Source: Channallabes apus (Eukaryota > Chordata > Actinopteri > Siluriformes > Clariidae). Taken from it: a stretch of 64,000 nucleotides of DNA. The stretch spans positions 4,748,501 through 4,812,500 of the forward strand of contig CM060112.1 of the NCBI GenBank assembly GCA_030522415.1, written 5' to 3'. Below, in pieces: positions 1 to 11,731 of this stretch. The notes beneath the pieces are model-generated. The model was given only the letters and a program-made list of their open reading frames with translations, was not told where the DNA came from and ran no database searches. Both the position numbers and the translations under genes were made by a program. Each line of letters begins with the position of its first letter. Within the stretch, counting starts at the first letter, position 1.

Positions 1-380
1 CCTGCAGACTGAAACTCCATTTCCAGTGATTAAATCATTTAAAAATATTTAATCTGCCAGTGTCACGGCCACTGCCACGCCTCTGCTCTAGTTTACTGTA
101 TATCATGCGTCATCATCACTCTAATAATGTCCTCTCGTAATATTCACTCCCAATCTATCTTTCTCTCTGTGTGATAAAGGACAAAAAAAAAATCACCCTT
201 TTTTTTTTTTTTTACAGAATATGGGCTGGATGTCAATCCATCAGTGTGTTGCTTGACTAAGAAATGCTTGATCTGTGTCTTTATCAACAGTTACTTATTT
301 TGCTTATTAAATAAAAAAAATAAAAGTAAATTACACCAGAGTCACAGAACTGAGTATTTACTGTTAGACTTTCTACAAAT
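1..380. other. AT-rich sequence, no gene seen
   Basis: No coding region or recognisable repeat apart from short A and T homopolymers near 183-215. The next block (394-762) is a SINE. Confidence 0.5.
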
Positions 381-393
381 TGTAACATTTTTA

Positions 394-762
394 TTCATTC
401 ATTCATTCATTCATTTTCTATACCGCTTAATCCTGTGTTCAGGGTCGCGGGGGACCTGGAGCCTATCCCAGGAGACTTCGGGCACTAGGCGGGGTACACC
501 CTGGGTACACCCAATCCATGGCAGGGCACACACACATACACATACTCACACACTACGGGCAATTTAGGAACGCCAGTTAGCCTAACCTGCATGTCTTTGG
601 ACTGTGGGAGGAAACCGGAGTACCCGGAGGAAACCCACCAAGCACGGGGAGAACATGCAAACTCCATGCACACAGAGACGGGAATTGAGCCTGGCCGGGG
701 AATCGAACCCAGACCCTGGAGGTGCAAGGCGACAGTGCTAACCACTACACCACCGCGCCGCC
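394..762 (-). mobile_element. tRNA-derived SINE, copy 1 (13-bp TSD)
   Basis: Read on the minus strand, the element begins GGCGGCGCGG and carries an RNA polymerase III A box (TGGTGTAGTGG, plus coordinates 742-752) and a perfect B box (GGTTCGATTCC, 699-709). It ends in a (GAAT)n tail at the low-coordinate end. It is flanked by a perfect 13-bp duplication TGTAACATTTTTA at 381-393 and 763-775, the mark of LINE-assisted retroposition. It is close in sequence to the copy at 10798-11175. The family looks like a common teleost SINE, but I cannot give a database name. Confidence 0.85.
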
Positions 763-775
763 TGTAACATTTTTA

Positions 776-1094
776 AAGTCTTATATTCAAAACAAACCTA
801 ATTAATGTAAAATACTGTATATTAATATGAAATTATGTATGAGGGCTTGTTGGGCAACACATTTAATGCTATTCTAAATATAAGGATAGAAGAATAAGAC
901 ATTAATTGTCTGATGAGGGGCATAAATCATGGCGTTTTTTTGTAGGCGTAACAAAGGATACAAATATCCTGGTCACTATGAAATTCAAATGTGCTACAGT
1001 AGACTAAGGCACTGATTTATATAGTTAACAATACACCGGGAGTTAAGGTGAGTTTGGGGCCTTTGGTTTTGAGTTTGGGCATCCCTTAAAAGTC
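776..1094. other. Unassigned AT-rich sequence
   Basis: No gene or repeat recognised between the SINE copy and the LINE tail fragment that follows. Confidence 0.45.
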
Positions 1095-1240
1095 AAAGCA
1101 AGGAAAGTTTATTTATATAGCACATTTCAAACACAAGGGTACTTCAAAGTGCTTTACATACAGTAAAACATAAGAAAATAATCACAGCAGTAAAACTATT
1201 TAAAAGTTTAAAATCAAAATAAAACAGTTAAACGAGAAAT
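1095..1240 (-). repeat. LINE 3'-end fragment (L2/Rex1-like tail)
   Basis: The text TTTATTTATATAGCAC followed by an AAAGTGCTTTACA block is the usual 3'-terminal region of fish L2/Rex1-type LINEs, read here from the tail. Similar tails occur at 5877, 21985 and 45137. Only the untranslated end is present. Confidence 0.5.
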
Positions 1241-1495
1241 AAGTATTACCTACCAAAGTCCAGAGGTGGGACTACATGTACTTTGTTCCTGTACTTATTT
1301 ACATATTTCATGAATCTGTACTTTGAATAGTTTTATTTGAGGTTACGTTTGATTTTAATACGTACTGACTATTATGTGTAATTGAACAACTTGCCTTTGC
1401 TTCAACGCAGCCCTAATAATGCAAAAGGTGTTTAAAATCTTAAAAGAAGAGCTGGTTCCATAAAGTGACGAAAACAGTCTTTTCACAATCAGGAA

Positions 1496-1496
<1 letters not shown>

Positions 1497-1529
<33 letters not shown>
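1497..1529. repeat. (GA)n microsatellite
   Basis: A pure GA dinucleotide run of about 32 bp. Confidence 0.9.
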
Positions 1530-1530
<1 letters not shown>

Positions 1531-1531
<1 letters not shown>

Positions 1532-3324
1532 GAAAATGGCTACTCTGACACAAAATGTACAATATTCTGTTGGCAATGCTTCAAGCAGGAGAGACAATGA
1601 AATTGATAACAATCTGAGCAGAATTATATAAGATTAATCCTCTATTTTGGTGATATACTGTAGTGCATACATTTATGTCAATGCTGCTACACAGCTTTGT
1701 GAGAAATATGAGAGTCCCACAAACAAACAAACAAACAACAAGCAAATAGAGATAGCTTAAATATTAACAAGAGTCTATGATTGTCTGTAATAGCCACCCC
1801 ATTTTTTTGTCAGTTCACTCATCCTTCTATTTCCTGCTCTCTGTTTCTCGCTGTGTGACAGGTCCTCTGTGCTGATGACTCGACTCAGTCGTCTGTTTCA
1901 GGTTTGATGTGATGTCTGGTTGCCGTTCGCTCTATGTGGCTACAAAGCTGATGAACCGAACAAGAGGTGGAAGTGTGAAGCCATTATTAATGACACCTAT
2001 TTCCCCTGATTTTTTTGTACTGTATGTATGTGTGTGTGTAGTGTATGTGTGTTTGTATGTATTTTCCAAGCTATCACAGTTATCTAGCAGCATCCACATT
2101 TCCTCAATGCAAAATTCCATTGCACTTTTGACCTCAGAGCACCTCGGAGACCTCAGAGTCGCGTCTAAAGCTCTATACAAATAAAATAAAAAATTAACTG
2201 GACTTAATTGCATTCAATTACTTATATAAACTTAATTATCTAATCAATTTATTTCTATTATTGCTAAATAGACATATCATTATTGTTAAATTTTACGACA
2301 AAAGTAAGAATACTGATGATGTCATGTGATCAAACTTAATCTGAGTGAACAGATAAAATTGTTAGTTACTTAGGCTCCGCCTCCTGCATTTTAAGAATTT
2401 CAAGAATTTGGAGGATAAAGGACACTTAGCTAACAGGTTTAAGGAGGCTGTTTAGCTAATTAAAACTCATCCGCTTTATTCTTGTTAAACTACTTAACCA
2501 AGCAGAAAAGAAGGAGGCTTGGAGGAGAAACTGTTGGAGAAGATAGACAAGTTGCACCTTTTGATCTTAGATTGAGGAGGTGAAGTTTAAGTGAAGCGCA
2601 GCACTACATTTGTCTTTTGGAACCTGGTTTGCTCCTGGATCTAATGATGCAATAACACATAGTAGTTAAAACTGTAAGGTGGGTGAAAGCACATCGTTTT
2701 GATTACAGTGAAAAACCTTGACAAATGCATAACCTTTCAGAAAAAAATATGAGATGAGGATGTGAATTGTTTAAAAGAAACAGCCTCCATATATTTTTAC
2801 TTTCCTGGATATTCGGGTTAAAAGTTAGGGACCAAGATTTAAAGTCCAAAAGGAAAAACTGTTAGTAAGTGAATACAAGGAGATGTACCTAAAAAAGAAA
2901 AGACCAACTGCATATGGATTGTAGAGTGTGTATAGAAAACTATCCAAAGAAAGCATTACCAGTACTCAAATTCTTAATTGAAAAGATCCAAAATCTGTTC
3001 AGGGTGTACCAAAGACGATATGGTCAATTGGCTTGGTGTGCACATTATAGTCTTCACATTTAAACATATTAGTTATAGTGATCATGTGATATGACATTGG
3101 GAACTGATGAAAAACATGGTGTCTCAAATGAAATTGTAGAACTACAAACCCAGAGTTTCTGACAGCTCAGTAAGGAGTCCATGGATTGAGGATGTGATGC
3201 CTAGAATTTTTTTCTGGATGATAATGACCCAGGAGCTAAACCAGGACAGTCGCAAGGGTGTGCTAAATATTCTTGCATGCATGAAAAATAGATAAGGACT
3301 AAAGAAGTGAGATGATTATAGCTA

Positions 3325-3326
<2 letters not shown>
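1531..3326. other. Unassigned sequence, no gene recognised
   Basis: Short open frames here overlap low-complexity DNA and show no domain. The stretch 2390-3300 is less AT-rich and could be an old degraded element, but I could not match it to a family. Confidence 0.4.

Positions 3327-3392
<66 letters not shown>
3327..3392. repeat. (GT)n microsatellite
   Basis: A pure GT run of about 66 bp. Confidence 0.95.
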
Positions 3393-3393
<1 letters not shown>

Positions 3394-3934
3394 GGGATAG
3401 TTGGAGATTGGCATGTATATAAAAATAGTGGGATATGGAGGCATATTAATCTGGCTTAAGAGCGAGAAGGACCTCACAAAATGGCTCAGGCAAACAGAGC
3501 TTATGGAAGGCAAAAGAAAAGCCATGCAATTTCTTGCATTTCTTTTGCTCAAGTAAGCTTCTTCTTCCTTTTTTTTGGTAAAACAGTCCTACTTCTCAAT
3601 CCACTTAGTGAACATGACAGAGATGGCCTTGAGGTAACTTCATGCATTGTCAGCTACATTAAGATAAAAAGAGCCAGAATAATTAATCTGTTCTCAACTT
3701 AAACAAGCTGCCTTACTGTAACTTCATCTCTAATTATTTTATAATTAGTATTATTATGAGTTCAGGTTAATGTAAGAGGAAGTTAAGTATTATTAATGTT
3801 AGGTGGGAGAAATAGTCAGATTTGTGGAAAATGCTATTATTTAAAAGGACATGCGAGCACAACAACAAATTCAAAACACTTTATGTGATCAAGGTGGAGA
3901 GACAGGAGGTGGACAAACAGTGTGGCAAAGAGTG

Positions 3935-4320
3935 AGGTTGGGATTGGGTTTATGCTTAGGGTTAAGGGTTGGGGGAAGGGGTGAAGTCAAGATTAGGATT
4001 AGTGTTATGGGTTTATTTGGGTCTAGGGTTTGGGCTTATGTTAGAGTTATGGTTTGCGGATATGGTTAAAGTCAAGGGTTGTGTTGGGAGTTTGGGTCAT
4101 AGGCTTAAGGTTTAGGATTATAGATTCAGGTCAATGGGTTGTGGTTAGGGGTTAGGGTTTGGGGCTAGGGCTAAGGTTTAAGCATATGGAAAAGGGTTTG
4201 GGTTAGGGTAAAGGGTTAGGGTGAAGGCTTAGGGTTATGGGTTTAGATAAAGGATTATGGTTGTGGTGAGTGTTAGGATGTGTGTTTGAGGTTGGGGATT
4301 AGACTAAAGGGTTAGAGTTA
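3935..4320 (+). repeat. Degenerate TTAGGG-like (telomere-like) array, left part
   Basis: About 390 bp of variants on GGTTAGGG, GGGTTTGGG and GGTTATGG with a 6-7 bp rhythm, all G-rich on the plus strand. It is an interstitial telomere-like or minisatellite array. The same text resumes at 6944-7020 after a nested pair of LINE insertions, so the array was originally one block. Confidence 0.75.
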
Positions 4321-4929
4321 CCTAATTGCGGTGGAGAGGTTTGCATGCCCTCATGAACCTGGGAGCGGTGTTTTCTGGAGCCATGTGCTCCTGGTAGGGT
4401 CTCCCAAGGCAAAGTGGTCTCAGGTGAGGGGCCAGACTAAGTATGGTTTAAAAAACCTGTGAAAAAAAGAGGAGGGAGTTAAGTGACCATGCCTGGAGGA
4501 TGCCCGGGCCCATGTCTGGAGCCAGGCCTGGACAGAGGGCCCATCCGTGAGTGCCTGGTGGCCTGGTCTGCCACGGGGCCCAGCCGGGCACAGCCCAAAA
4601 GAGAAACAAGGACCCCTGTCCTTCCTTCATCTCGTGGACCCACCACCTGCGAGAGAAACAGATGGGGTTGGGTTCATTGTTATTTGGCTAGCAGTGAAGG
4701 CTGAGGGCCTCGACAGACCAATCTACTGTAGGTTGACACCTGTGGGTTGGGAAGCTGTCCGACTGAAAAAGGAGTCTGTCATGGATGTGATAGAAGCAGT
4801 TGCAAGATACCAGCAGGCACGAAGGACAGCAGCCGCAGCGGTAGCAGAGGCAAAGCAGCGGGTGTGAGGGGAGCTCAGAGTATCCATGAAGAAGGACCTT
4901 CGGGTGGAAAACCATCCAGCACCTCAGGA

Positions 4930-5759
4930 GGGGGAAACGGGGAACCACCCAAGTTGTGTACAGGCAAGGATGGGACACTGCTGACCTCGACTGAGGGGGT
5001 AATCGGACGGTGGAAAGAGCACTTTGAGGAACTCCTGAACCCGACTAATTCACCCTCTGTTGCAAAGACAGAGCTTGAGGATGATGTGGGGTCGGCGTTG
5101 ATTTACCTGGATGTGGTCACTGAGGTAGTCAAACAACCCCACAGTGGCAACGCCCTGGGAATTGACAAGATCTGTCTGGAAATGCTGAAGTCTCTGGGTG
5201 TTGAAGGACTGTCTTGGTTGACACGCCTCAACATTGCGTGGAAGTTCGGGACAGTGCCTAAGGAATGGCAGATTGTGGTGGTGGTTCCCCTTTTCAAAAA
5301 GGGGGACCAGAGGATGTGTGCCAACTACAGGGGCATTACACTACATGCCTCCCTGGGAAAGTGTACTCTAATGTGCTGGAAAGGAGGGTTCAGCCGATTG
5401 TCAAACTACAGATTGAAGAGGAACAATATGGATTCTGTCCTGCTCATGGAACAGCGGACCAGCTTTTTACTTTTGCAGGAATACTATAGGGGGCTTGGGA
5501 ATATGTCCATCCAATCTACATGTGTTTTGTGGATTTGGAGAAGGCATATGATTGGGTCTCTCTGGATTTTCTGTGGGAGCTACTGCAGGAGTATGGGGTG
5601 AAGGGGTCACTTCTCAGGGCCATCCAATCCCTTTACACCAAAAGTGAGAGCTGTGTTCGGATTCTCGGCAGTAAATCAGACTTGTTTCCAGTGGGTTGTT
5701 GGCCTCCACCGGGGCTGTGCCCTGTCACCTTCCTAAAGAGGTGTTCTTGGCACATCTAG
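4930..5759 (+). pseudogene. Reverse transcriptase fragment of the plus-strand LINE
   Basis: The translation shows a GRWKEHFEELLNP-type linker, the RT motifs VVVPLFKKGD and NYRGITL, and in another frame EEEQYGFCPAHGT and FVDLEKAYD. Continuity needs at least two frameshifts (near 5360 and 5500). The F/YADD motif is absent because of the internal deletion after about 5720. It cannot encode an active enzyme. Confidence 0.8.
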
Positions 5760-5876
5760 CTGGAAGGAGACCACGGGGCAGACACCCCCGAGTCTGGAGA
5801 GAATATATCTCCACACTGGCCTGGGAACACCTCGGGATTCCCCAGTCATAGTTAGCTGTGGTGGCTGGGGAAAAGT

Positions 5877-6843
5877 CTCAAGTCTCAAGTCTCATTTATT
5901 TATATAGCCCTTTATGCTACAACGTAGGCCAAAGCACTGAACATCAGAGAAACTATAAAATAGAATAAAATAAAAATAAAATACATAACAAACATAACAT
6001 ATAAAAACAAAGTCAAGAATTAAAAGCAACAGAGTACAAATACGTTTTAATACGCGATTTAAAAACCTCAACTGAGGATGCAGATCTAACATCAGGGGGG
6101 AGCGCATTCCACAGCCTAGGACCAACAACTGAAAAGGCTCGCTCCCCTTTTGTTTTAAGGCGAGTTCTCGATACAAACAGCTGAGCTCTTGTGCTCTACA
6201 AGAGTTCGTATGCACCAAGTCCTTAAGATATTCCGGGGCCAACTCATGAACAGCTTTGTAAACGTACAACAACACCTTGTACTGAATTTGTTGTTTCACA
6301 GGAAGCCAATGAAGCCTTTCTAGAACCGGAGTAATGTGCTCCCTTTTCTTGACACCAGTAAGGAGCCTCGCTGCAGCATTTTGAACTATCTGCAGCTTCG
6401 AAATAAGTGATTGACTGATACCTACGTAAAGAGCATTACAATAATCCAAACGAGAAGAGATGAATGCATGAATCACTTTTTCTAAGTCGGGAACAGACAG
6501 AAAAGACTTCATTTTCGCAATAGTCCTTAACTGGTAATAGCAATTTTTTACCACGTTTTTGACCTGATGATCGAACATAAGAGCAGAGTCAAAAATTACA
6601 CCTAAATTTCTTATTTTGGATCGAACATATGTTTTCCAAGAGCCAAGAAAATTAGTTAAGTCCCTGTCATCATTGTTCATCCCGAAAACCAGAACTTCCG
6701 ATTTGCTAGCATTTAAATTCAGACAGTTTTGTTCTAACCATAGAACCTTTAGACAGAGTACCAAGGATTGATTAGGGCTTGAGGCTCCAGCACTGATCGT
6801 TAAATAAATCTGAATATCGACTGCGTATAAATGATATGAATAT
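5877..6843 (-). mobile_element. Rex1/L2-like LINE, 5'-truncated, nested insertion
   Basis: A 967-bp minus-strand LINE inserted in the older LINE. The 7-bp duplication GAAAAGT occurs at 5870-5876 and 6844-6850. Removing the insert leaves a continuous 3' end of the host LINE. The 5' truncation falls at the RT active site: the first residues read YAVD where an active enzyme has YADD. About 200 residues of the RT C-terminal region follow (LNASKSEVLVFG, RLDYCNALY, NAAARLLTG, LHWLPV). The usual end of the frame appears only after a frameshift between about 6180 and 6215. The tail is a short (GAGACTT)n repeat. Confidence 0.85.
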
Positions 6844-6943
6844 GAAAAGTAAGTTTGGGGTTCCCTGCTGGAACTGCTACCACTACAACCTGACTTTGGA
6901 GAAGCGGTTGAAGATGGATGGATGGATTGATGGATTGATGGAT

Positions 6944-7020
6944 GGTTAGAGTTAGTGTAAGGGGTTAGGGTTTGAGGATGGCTTAAGAGGTTATGGTTTG
7001 GTGTTAGACTGATGTGGTGG
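6944..7020 (+). repeat. Degenerate TTAGGG-like array, right part
   Basis: This continues the telomere-like text of 3935-4320 (GGGGTTAGGG, GGTTATGG variants) after the LINE insertion. The first 11 bp are the target-site duplication. Confidence 0.65.
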
Positions 7021-7890
7021 GAATTACAAACCAGAGTCAAAACCCTTAACAACAAGCAGAATTAAATGTACATAAGCTAAATGACCAGATTTTAAATCTG
7101 TAATCAGTAATTAGGTCACTGCAAATGTGACATTGAACAGAGTGTGTGGTTGTTGCAGTTTAGGGTTTGTTGGGATTTGACAACAATTCCAGCACAGACA
7201 AGACAACTGAATAGTAATAAAGTGGAAACTCAAGCAAAAGCAGATTTAATCATTTATTCATTAATGTCTCTTATAAAGTAAAAACATGCATATGGCACAA
7301 CTTTTACATGTTAAAAGTGATTTCCTGGTGAATTGTTTTAACAGGTTTGAAAGTTTTGCTTTCAGATGCTGTACAGTGTTCCAAAACTTAGTCTTACTGT
7401 ACACTTAATTTAATCCAATATGTGAATTGTTCCCATTTATAACTTTTAAAATTTGAAAAGTCAGACTAATTTTAGTTAGTCCGGCCAATGTTCTGTCCTT
7501 GCTAGCCATTATGTTATGATATGCACTGTAATATAGAAGTTAGCATTTAATTTTGCTCGCTATGACCTTATGATGTTCCAATAAAACACACCTACTTGCA
7601 GATACTCCTTGCTTCCCCAGTGTTAGAGTAATGGAGACAAATTCACCAGAAAAAAAGCTCCTAATCTGAGAATATTGGCAGGAGTGAGGGGGCTGAGGGG
7701 TTTTAGAAGGAGCTGCAGAAGCTCATCTTCTCACCTGCAGCTCCTCGGCAGGGTGACAACTTTCATGTGGAGTTTCATTAAAATGCCCACATGGCCCTGA
7801 AAGGTGTGTTTTGCAACATATCGAGATCTTGTGGCATACAGAGCTGACACACACCACACACTCGGACGGTTTCACCAGGAATATATCTAT
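7021..7890. other. Unassigned sequence, no gene recognised
   Basis: AT-rich intergenic sequence without a supported coding region or repeat. Confidence 0.4.
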
Positions 7891-7895
7891 ATCAC

Positions 7896-7897
<2 letters not shown>

Positions 7898-7938
<41 letters not shown>
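7898..7938. repeat. (TTA)n microsatellite
   Basis: About 41 bp of TTA repeats. Confidence 0.9.
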
Positions 7939-7940
<2 letters not shown>

Positions 7941-8439
7941 ATTACCACAGATAAAGGTTCAGGTAAAGATGTGTTTTGTATATTTGGTCTCAGAAACTGT
8001 TCACTCATTGTTCCTTGGATAGTTAATGATGAATGTTTACTGAAGGAGCTTATATTTAAAATAAAATTTAAAATGAATTAAACAAAGAATACTGAACATT
8101 ATTAAACTTATTCCAAATTAGATGATTTATTCTGACAATGTGACCACCCAAATAATATCTTCTCAGAAATAACCCCTGTCTTTTTTGGTGGTCAAAAAAT
8201 TTGTTTTTGACAGATGGAATCAGGTAGTGTTTGTATACCTATAAATTGAGTGAACCTGGTAAACTGGCTAATAATTTTAGTTAGATGTTTTTAAAATATA
8301 CCTATTAAACTTGCAATCATTTTAAGTATAAGCAAACATTATCGGTCTATTACAAAGAATTGTTCATTTACTAAAAAAACAATAATAATAAGCTTTGTGC
8401 TCCGTGCCCAAACTTTATCATTCTTATTATTATTCATGG

Positions 8440-8720
8440 TATTCATTGTTTGCTGCTCAGCTGTGTAATGTACACATTTAGCAGGACTTTGCTCCACCAG
8501 CCCCGTCTGAACCCGGGAAGCCGGGCGGTTCCTCGGCCCCTGAGGCCTCAGACAGCGGCGTGCACAGATCAATCTTCCTGTGACACTTCATTTAGACTTT
8601 GTTAATGTGGACTTAGGCCTCATTACGCCTATTGGCAGGCCCTGACAGTCCAGAGAAACGCCAGCACTTATCCATCCTCCTGGGAAGCAGCTTGTATTTG
8701 AATGGACCAGATAAGGCTTA
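8440..8720. other. Candidate conserved non-coding block
   Basis: A unique block of balanced composition, free of repeats and of coding potential, between AT-rich flanks. It contains CCTATTGGC and AGATAAGG-type words. A regulatory role for dmbx1, the nearest recognised gene, is inference only. Confidence 0.25.
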
Positions 8721-9534
8721 TCCAAACGCTCACAAAGCTGAATAAGTCATTTGCCTTTTTTCCCTTCCTCTAGCCCATTTTCATTCAACGCAGTCATCAA
8801 TATTTTCAGTTTAATAAAGCCATGTGTAAGGATTTTTTTTTTAACCCGAGAATGAGGATAGAGTGCGGAGTGCTGTTATCAGCTAATGAGAAATCCTCCA
8901 CACTATTACAGCATCTGAACTGCACTGTAGGCATCTGAGTTAATACTAATAATACAATAAAGGCTCAGGTCCATCTTTAGACACTTCAGGCTTATAAATC
9001 AGTCAGCTACAGTACATTAACTAAAGAGCTGATGTGTCTTATACACAAGCATGCACACTTATACACACTGCACAAGTGGTCACCTACTGTATGTATCTAC
9101 ATTTACACTTTTGTGGAATTAGAATAGAGGTTTGATAATAAAGTGAGTAAAAACAGCAGGCTAACATCACCATATAATAACTTGGCTAGCATTACAATAG
9201 AGAACTGTCACTTAAGAAAGCATAAACACTTCACTAGCTAACACTTTTGTGTATAAAAGCTACGCAGAAAATTCTAGCTACAATTACAACAACATCTGCT
9301 GGAGAAAAAACATATACAGCTAGCTAGATAATAAACCAATAAAAAAAATCTAAATTAACTGTAGGGCAATGTTGTTAAAGCTGAACATAAACAGCTAATT
9401 ATCTAGCTAGCAAAAGCACTAATAAATAACTTATTCCAAGCTAATATGTAAGAAATAAAACACCCAGTGCCATGTTGTCAAAGAAAAAGAATCAGTGTTG
9501 AGTTTCTGTTATGATCTTTTTCAGGTCAAGTCAA

Positions 9535-9715
9535 ATGTGATTTTATTGTAATTTTCAACCATATACAGTTCAGTACACAGTGAAACGGAACAAAGTTCCT
9601 CCAGGACCCTGTGCTACTGTCCATACAACATAAAATCAACCACACAAACTAACACATTAACTAACCTCCACAGCACCTTACACCACAGCAGTTTGTTCAA
9701 ACAAACAAACCAAAA
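9535..9715 (-). repeat. LINE 3'-end-like fragment
   Basis: TCAGGTCAAGTCAAATGTGA, then a block on a CACAGTGAAACGGAACAAAG theme, is a dispersed fish repeat similar to L2/Rex-type tails. No coding part is present. Confidence 0.4.
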
Positions 9716-10204
9716 CAAAAAAAACTTTATTTCATATTTCTTATCATTTGTTTAGAATTATCTTATTTCTACACTTCGTTTTACAATTCTATAGAAATGG
9801 TGGTACAGAAACCTTCCTATATAACATTTAGAACATATTTTCACCAGGGCTATCGGAAAACTTTTTAAAACCTGGCCTGAAGGAAGTTTTCTATAGAAGC
9901 CATATCACTATATTTCCTTGGAAATGTTTGCTTGTAGAATTACTTATATTTTTCCACAGAAATTCCATAAAATAATTCTTTAGCAATTCTATAAAACATT
10001 TTACAGGGTTTGGAGAACACTGTGCAGCTAGTGCGTACGTGCATGTGTGTGTGCATGCATGTGTGTGTGTGTGTGTGCGTGTGCGTGTGTTCACTCCCTG
10101 CTACTGACCGGGCGACTCTGAGGCTCATTGATACCTGTTTTAAGAAGCTTTGCACTCTGGTGGAAACTTAATCCCATTCCAAAGCCTCTTTCTGCCTCTG
10201 AATC

Positions 10205-10206
<2 letters not shown>

Positions 10207-10293
<87 letters not shown>
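10207..10293. repeat. (TG)n microsatellite
   Basis: About 87 bp of TG, the longest dinucleotide run in the window. An impure GT tract also lies at 10039-10090. Confidence 0.95.
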
Positions 10294-10297
<4 letters not shown>

Positions 10298-10677
10298 TGG
10301 AGTTTAGTGTATCTCCATCCCCACATGGCATCATCAGCCCGGGGGATCATATTCCAGGATGGGAATTAGCCACCTGCTAATTTTAAACAGCGCCCCCTAC
10401 TACACACAGCACCCCTCCTGCTACATGTGTTACACACTGATTATTTTAACCTACTTATTACACTTTAGATAAAGTTTTTTTTCCCTCATAAAACGTCACA
10501 GGCCACCAGCACACTCATTCATGCATAGGGGAATTTAGAAACTGACTGACATGTTCTTGTAAGATGGAAGGAAACTAGAGAATCCTGAGGGAACCGAGGA
10601 GAACACAAGGAACTTCACACAGACAATGAGGTGAGCTCAGGATAAATTCCAGGATGCTGGAGCTCTGATGTGGTAAT

Positions 10678-10790
10678 GATATAATAATAATAATAATAAT
10701 AATATGGCATAGCACTGTTGCCTTAAACCTTTACGGTCGTGGGTTCAATTCCCACTTCAGGGTCTGTTTATATTTATTTGTAATACCATT
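10678..10790 (+). repeat. (ATA)n microsatellite and tRNA-like SINE head remnant
   Basis: An (ATA)n run at 10678-10704 is followed by a tRNA-like stretch with the B-box-like word GGGTTCAATTCCC near 10741-10753 on the plus strand. It is probably the head of a decayed SINE, opposite in orientation to the copy that follows. Confidence 0.45.
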
Positions 10791-10797
10791 AGCACAT

Positions 10798-11175
10798 TCA
10801 TTCATTCATTCATTTTCTATACCGCTTAATCCTGTGTTCAGGGTCGCGGGGGACCTGGAGCCTATCCCAGGAGACTTCGGGCACTAGGCGGGGTACAACC
10901 TGGACAGGGTGCCAATCCATCGCAGGGCACACACACATACACACACTCACATACCCAATCACACACTACGGGCAATTTAGGAACGCCAATTAGCCTAACC
11001 TGCATATCTTTGGACTGTGGGAGGAAACCGGAGAACCCGGAGGAAACCCACCAAGCACGGGGAGAACATGCAAACTCCATGCACACATAGACGGGATTCG
11101 AGCCTGGCCGGGGAATCGAACCCAGACCCTGGAGGTGCAAGGCGACAGTGCTAACCACTACACCACCGCGCCGCC
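10798..11175 (-). mobile_element. tRNA-derived SINE, copy 2 (13-bp TSD)
   Basis: Same family and orientation as 394-762: a (GAAT)n tail at the low end, B box at plus 11112-11122 and A box at plus 11155-11165. The perfect 13-bp duplication ACCATTAGCACAT occurs at 10785-10797 and 11176-11188. High similarity to copy 1 suggests recent activity. Confidence 0.88.
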
Positions 11176-11350
11176 ACCATTAGCACATATTATTGCTTAT
11201 TATTTTAAGTTAAATTATTTTATTATTAAATATAAGTAGTTAATTGTTTTTATTATATTTTATTTTGCTTTGAAGTTTTGCATCGTTATTAATGAAATTA
11301 TTATGTTGCAGTGATCTTAATAAGATAATCATATTATTAATGTTAATCAT

Positions 11351-11360
11351 ATTATTATTA

Positions 11361-11401
<41 letters not shown>

Positions 11402-11402
11402 T
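11351..11402. repeat. (TTA)n microsatellite
   Basis: About 52 bp of TTA repeats with one interruption. Confidence 0.9.
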
Positions 11403-11559
11403 AGCCAATTAATTAACCGTTTGCATGTTTTGTTCTGCTCTATATTACATTCAATTAATATAATGATTACATCCAACTGAATTAGCAAAACTGAAGTAAA
11501 CAGACCAGTAGTGTGTTTAAATAGGGACAGAAATCTGAATACCAAATGAAATTCAATGA

Positions 11560-11668
11560 TTAATTAGTCTTTCCTAAAGGTTTATTAATTGTGAGCTCTG
11601 CTAATGGACTAAAATACCATTATTAGAGCAACATTTTAAATTTCAAGGCAATTAGGCCTCCGTTTATG

Positions 11669-11731
<63 letters not shown>

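Larger units (their letters stand above)
4321..6943 (+). mobile_element. Non-LTR retrotransposon (APE/RT type), internally deleted; interrupted by another LINE
   Basis: A plus-strand LINE flanked by GGTTAGAGTTA at 4310-4320 and 6944-6954 (11 bp; the host is repetitive, so the exact length is uncertain). 4321-4740 resembles the 5' region of a common teleost LINE. A short stretch just upstream of the reverse transcriptase (RT) follows, so most or all of the endonuclease is missing. The RT N-terminal half lies at 4930-5750. Coding then jumps from just before the usual GCPLSP-like motif to the extreme C-terminus (GRRPRGR-like, about 5755-5830), so the catalytic F/YADD core is deleted. The 3' end is (GGAT)n at about 6915-6943. 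Positions 5877-6843 are a later insertion. Confidence 0.75.

Noticed and set aside
485..745. Minus-strand frame repeated almost identically at 10862-11158
   Set aside because: The similarity comes from two SINE copies; the peptide is a translation of the repeat.
3322..3552. His-Thr repeat peptide, and similar ones at other GT/CA tracts
   Set aside because: Translations of dinucleotide microsatellites.
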